Part shown: one piece after another, positions 62,554-64,000 of the stretch
Numbering within the stretch: position 1 is the stretch's first letter
How the letters are laid out: every line of letters begins with the position of its first letter
Assembly: GCA_049296695.1 (NCBI GenBank)
Contig: JBAQSX010000100.1
Coordinates: 1-64,000 of the forward strand
Origin: UBA10906 sp049296695
Lineage (GTDB): Bacteria > Pseudomonadota > Gammaproteobacteria > Methylococcales > Methylomonadaceae
Direction: 5' to 3'
DNA length: 64,000 nucleotides
Position numbers and translations under genes: made by a program
The notes under the pieces: model-generated
The model's database searches: none
Told to the model about the DNA's origin: nothing
What the model saw: only the letters and a program-made list of their open reading frames with translations

Positions 62554-63099
62554 TTAATCGCGTTTTGATAAGCGTAATTCACCTTCGCGTTGTTCCATTG
62601 CAAATTGTTGTAAAACATTCATCCCCAATAATGCCTCAGATAAATTGGGCATTAATACCGCAGTGACATTTTCTAATTTAAAACTGCCAAATTCTAATTT
62701 AGCCAAAGTGACTACACAGACTTTTGCTGAGCCATTGGCAGTATTCATTTGCACATAACCACGACAGTGCAAACCATTAACGGCGGATAAATTAGCAGGT
62801 AATGCCACCACTGACGCGCCTGTATCCACGACAAAAGTTAAAGCATTATTATTGACCGCGCCATCAATAAAATAATGCCCACCTACACCTAAAGGAATAC
62901 TTAACGATTGCACCTCCGCTTTTGGCACAGGTTTAGCAATTGCCGTCCACGAAGCTACCGCTTCACTATCAATACAAGGGGATTTTTGATAATGCAAATC
63001 ACCCTGCTCAGTTTTGCATTTATATACCATAGGTTCAGCTTGCACCTGAATACTCAATAATACTAGAGCTGTAAATACAAATGCTTTCAGGTTTTGCAT
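62554..63099 (-). CDS. Periplasmic retropepsin-like aspartic protease with DUF4124 segment
   Basis: A 181-residue exported protein. The signal peptide ends IQVQA (residue 21). An N-terminal DUF4124-like segment (MVYKCKTEQGDLHYQKSPC, with a likely disulfide) is followed by a single retropepsin-type domain with the catalytic D92 in FVVDTGASVVALP and the conserved LLGMNVLQQF near the end. Single-domain members act as dimers, probably in the periplasm. The substrate is unknown. It converges on mgtE with 7 bases between the stops and is preceded by a MITE-like element upstream. Confidence 0.85.
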   Translation of the reverse strand: MQNLKAFVFTALVLLSIQVQAEPMVYKCKTEQGDLHYQKSPCIDSEAVASWTAIAKPVPKAEVQSLSIPLGVGGHYFIDGAVNNNALTFVVDTGASVVALPANLSAVNGLHCRGYVQMNTANGSAKVCVVTLAKLEFGSFKLENVTAVLMPNLSEALLGMNVLQQFAMEQREGELRLSKRD

Positions 63100-63216
63100 A
63101 AAATTCTCCGCTTGCTACATAATAAAATATCATTAGCTATGTAATATAGCGCGTATTGTAACTAAGTACAAATACTCGCTTTATTTAAGAATTAAGTTAA
63201 ATTTAATAGCCTTTTT

Positions 63217-63352
63217 GTAACTACCTAGCTTGCTTGCGATTGAATCAGAATTTTCTATGGTTATAGAATTACAAAATAAATTCTGTTAATTTTGTAAATT
63301 CTGTAAATCCTGATTCAGACAATAGAATAATTAAAATCAGCTAGGTAGTTAC
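63217..63352. repeat. MITE-like element with perfect 14-bp ends and a nested palindrome
   Basis: The ends gtaactacctagct (63217-63230) and agctaggtagttac (63339-63352) are perfect inverted repeats. A ctgaatca-type palindrome (63241-63320) sits inside, suggesting insertion of one family into another or a compound element. The rest of the gap to 63483 is AT-rich and should carry the promoter of the next small gene. Confidence 0.75.
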
Positions 63353-63483
63353 ATCTTTTTTATTTTAAGCACTTCTTATAAAGCAAAAAACTTGCTTTAT
63401 TTAAAGATAGTATTACACTTCACTATGACCAATAAATAGCGGTCATAAGCACAATCACTTTCAATTTTTAGGAGCATAATCAG

Positions 63484-63633
63484 ATGAAATACAAACTTAT
63501 TATGGGCATTGTATTAATGTCATTAGCGTCTTACGCATTTTCAGCAGATGCACCTACTAGCTCTAGTAGCAGTTCAACAAGCGCGCCTGCCCCCGCGCCT
63601 ATTATTGATTATTGCCGTATTCACACTTGTTAA
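63484..63633 (+). CDS. Small secreted Ser/Pro/Ala-rich peptide
   Basis: A 49-residue exported peptide. The signal sequence MKYKLIMGIVLMSLASYAFS ends about residue 21 (FSA). The mature part is a low-complexity Ser/Thr/Ala/Pro stretch followed by IIDYCRIHTC with two cysteines that could pair. An aggag ribosome site precedes the ATG at 63484. It is 21 bases upstream of the alpha-carbonic anhydrase gene and probably co-transcribed with it. No family was recognised. Confidence 0.65.
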   Translation: MKYKLIMGIVLMSLASYAFSADAPTSSSSSSTSAPAPAPIIDYCRIHTC

Positions 63634-63654
63634 TAATAATTAAGAGTCATTACC

Positions 63655-64000
63655 ATGAATTTAAATAAACTATTGCAAAAAGGTGTATTACTCGGCGCGT
63701 TTTTAACAGCAACTGCGAGTTATGCCACAGACCCTCATTGGACTTATGACGAACAACTCGATTGGGGCGCGTTAGAAAATGCTGATCCTACTGTGACTAA
63801 AATCCCCGAACTTTATCCGTTTGCGCAGTGCGGTTTAGGACAAAAACAATCACCGATTGATATTAGTCGTTTAAGCACTAATACGCAGTTAAATCCAATT
63901 AAAACCAATTATACAGCTACTGGACTTTCTATTAGTAATAATGGACATACTATTAAAGTTAATATGCCCAGCGTTGCCAATGTTAATCATTCTATGATTG
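63655..64000 (+). CDS. Alpha-carbonic anhydrase, 5' part (cut by window end)
   Basis: The first 115 residues of an exported alpha-class carbonic anhydrase, which interconverts CO2 and bicarbonate in the periplasm. A signal peptide ends ATASYA (about residue 24), and the mature start DPHWTYDEQLDWGAL is typical. The diagnostic FAQCGLGQKQSPIDIS segment is present, with the first cysteine of the conserved disulfide. The zinc-binding histidines (HFHxPSEH region) lie beyond the window. It follows a 49-residue secreted peptide by 21 bases. Confidence 0.9.
   Translation, partial: MNLNKLLQKGVLLGAFLTATASYATDPHWTYDEQLDWGALENADPTVTKIPELYPFAQCGLGQKQSPIDISRLSTNTQLNPIKTNYTATGLSISNNGHTIKVNMPSVANVNHSMI

Overview
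The window is a chromosomal segment of an AT-rich gammaproteobacterium. The gene content (rnfH-ratA-smpB, smc-zipA, rluD/bamD, rne, rep, cysTWA, oppBC) is gammaproteobacterial. One gene, a fused 3-hexulose-6-phosphate synthase/6-phospho-3-hexuloisomerase, is the signature of formaldehyde assimilation by the ribulose monophosphate (RuMP) cycle. I therefore favour a type I methanotroph or methylotroph (Methylococcales-like). A Thiotrichales-like sulfur bacterium with some C1 metabolism cannot be excluded from sequence alone.

Layout. 0-9 kb: rnfH, ratA and an NSS-family Na+ symporter divergent from smpB; a HopJ-family gene; a small GTPase with two PilZ paralogues; an FtsN-like SPOR protein coupled to argS; and a spermidine-synthase-like gene. 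9-15 kb: an outer-membrane barrel protein, an MtaD-like deaminase, a CysB-family regulator and a GSCFA protein. 15-25 kb: a sulfate-uptake region on the minus strand (porin, two sulfate-binding proteins, a PstS-like secreted protein, CysT, CysW, CysA) in which several units share an upstream motif. 25-32 kb: a secreted PfpI protein, ApbE, a KdpE-like orphan regulator and a tandem set of four secreted proteins that each carry what looks like a type IV pilin head domain without a pilin N-terminus. 32-46 kb: hps-phi, zipA-smc, tRNA-Lys with promoter and terminator, a decayed IS607-type recombinase gene, oppB-oppC, a PAP2 phosphatase, miaA, rluD and bamD. 46-52 kb: a PIN-type toxin-antitoxin pair, glnS, a two-gene ADP-ribosyltransferase-like module whose large gene is cut by an in-frame stop, and rep. 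52-64 kb: a 64-residue membrane protein, a YgiQ radical-SAM protein, uvrB, rne with a long leader, mgtE, a periplasmic aspartic protease, a 49-residue secreted peptide and the start of an alpha-carbonic anhydrase.

The most striking non-coding feature is repeat load. Almost every larger intergenic space holds palindromic elements from at least seven recurring families, some nested. They include short elements with terminal inverted repeats (MITE-like). One 113-bp element is present at 1-113 and, with no mismatch, in inverted orientation at 38223-38335. Several elements abut or supply stop codons of neighbouring genes. No CRISPR array, rRNA, intact transposase or prophage was seen.

The best candidate for an undescribed system is the four-gene set at 28.2-31.4 kb: Sec-exported proteins of about 246-251 residues with eight conserved cysteines, an unknown N-terminal domain and a pilin-like C-terminal half, arranged as a duplicated gene pair (a-b-a-b).
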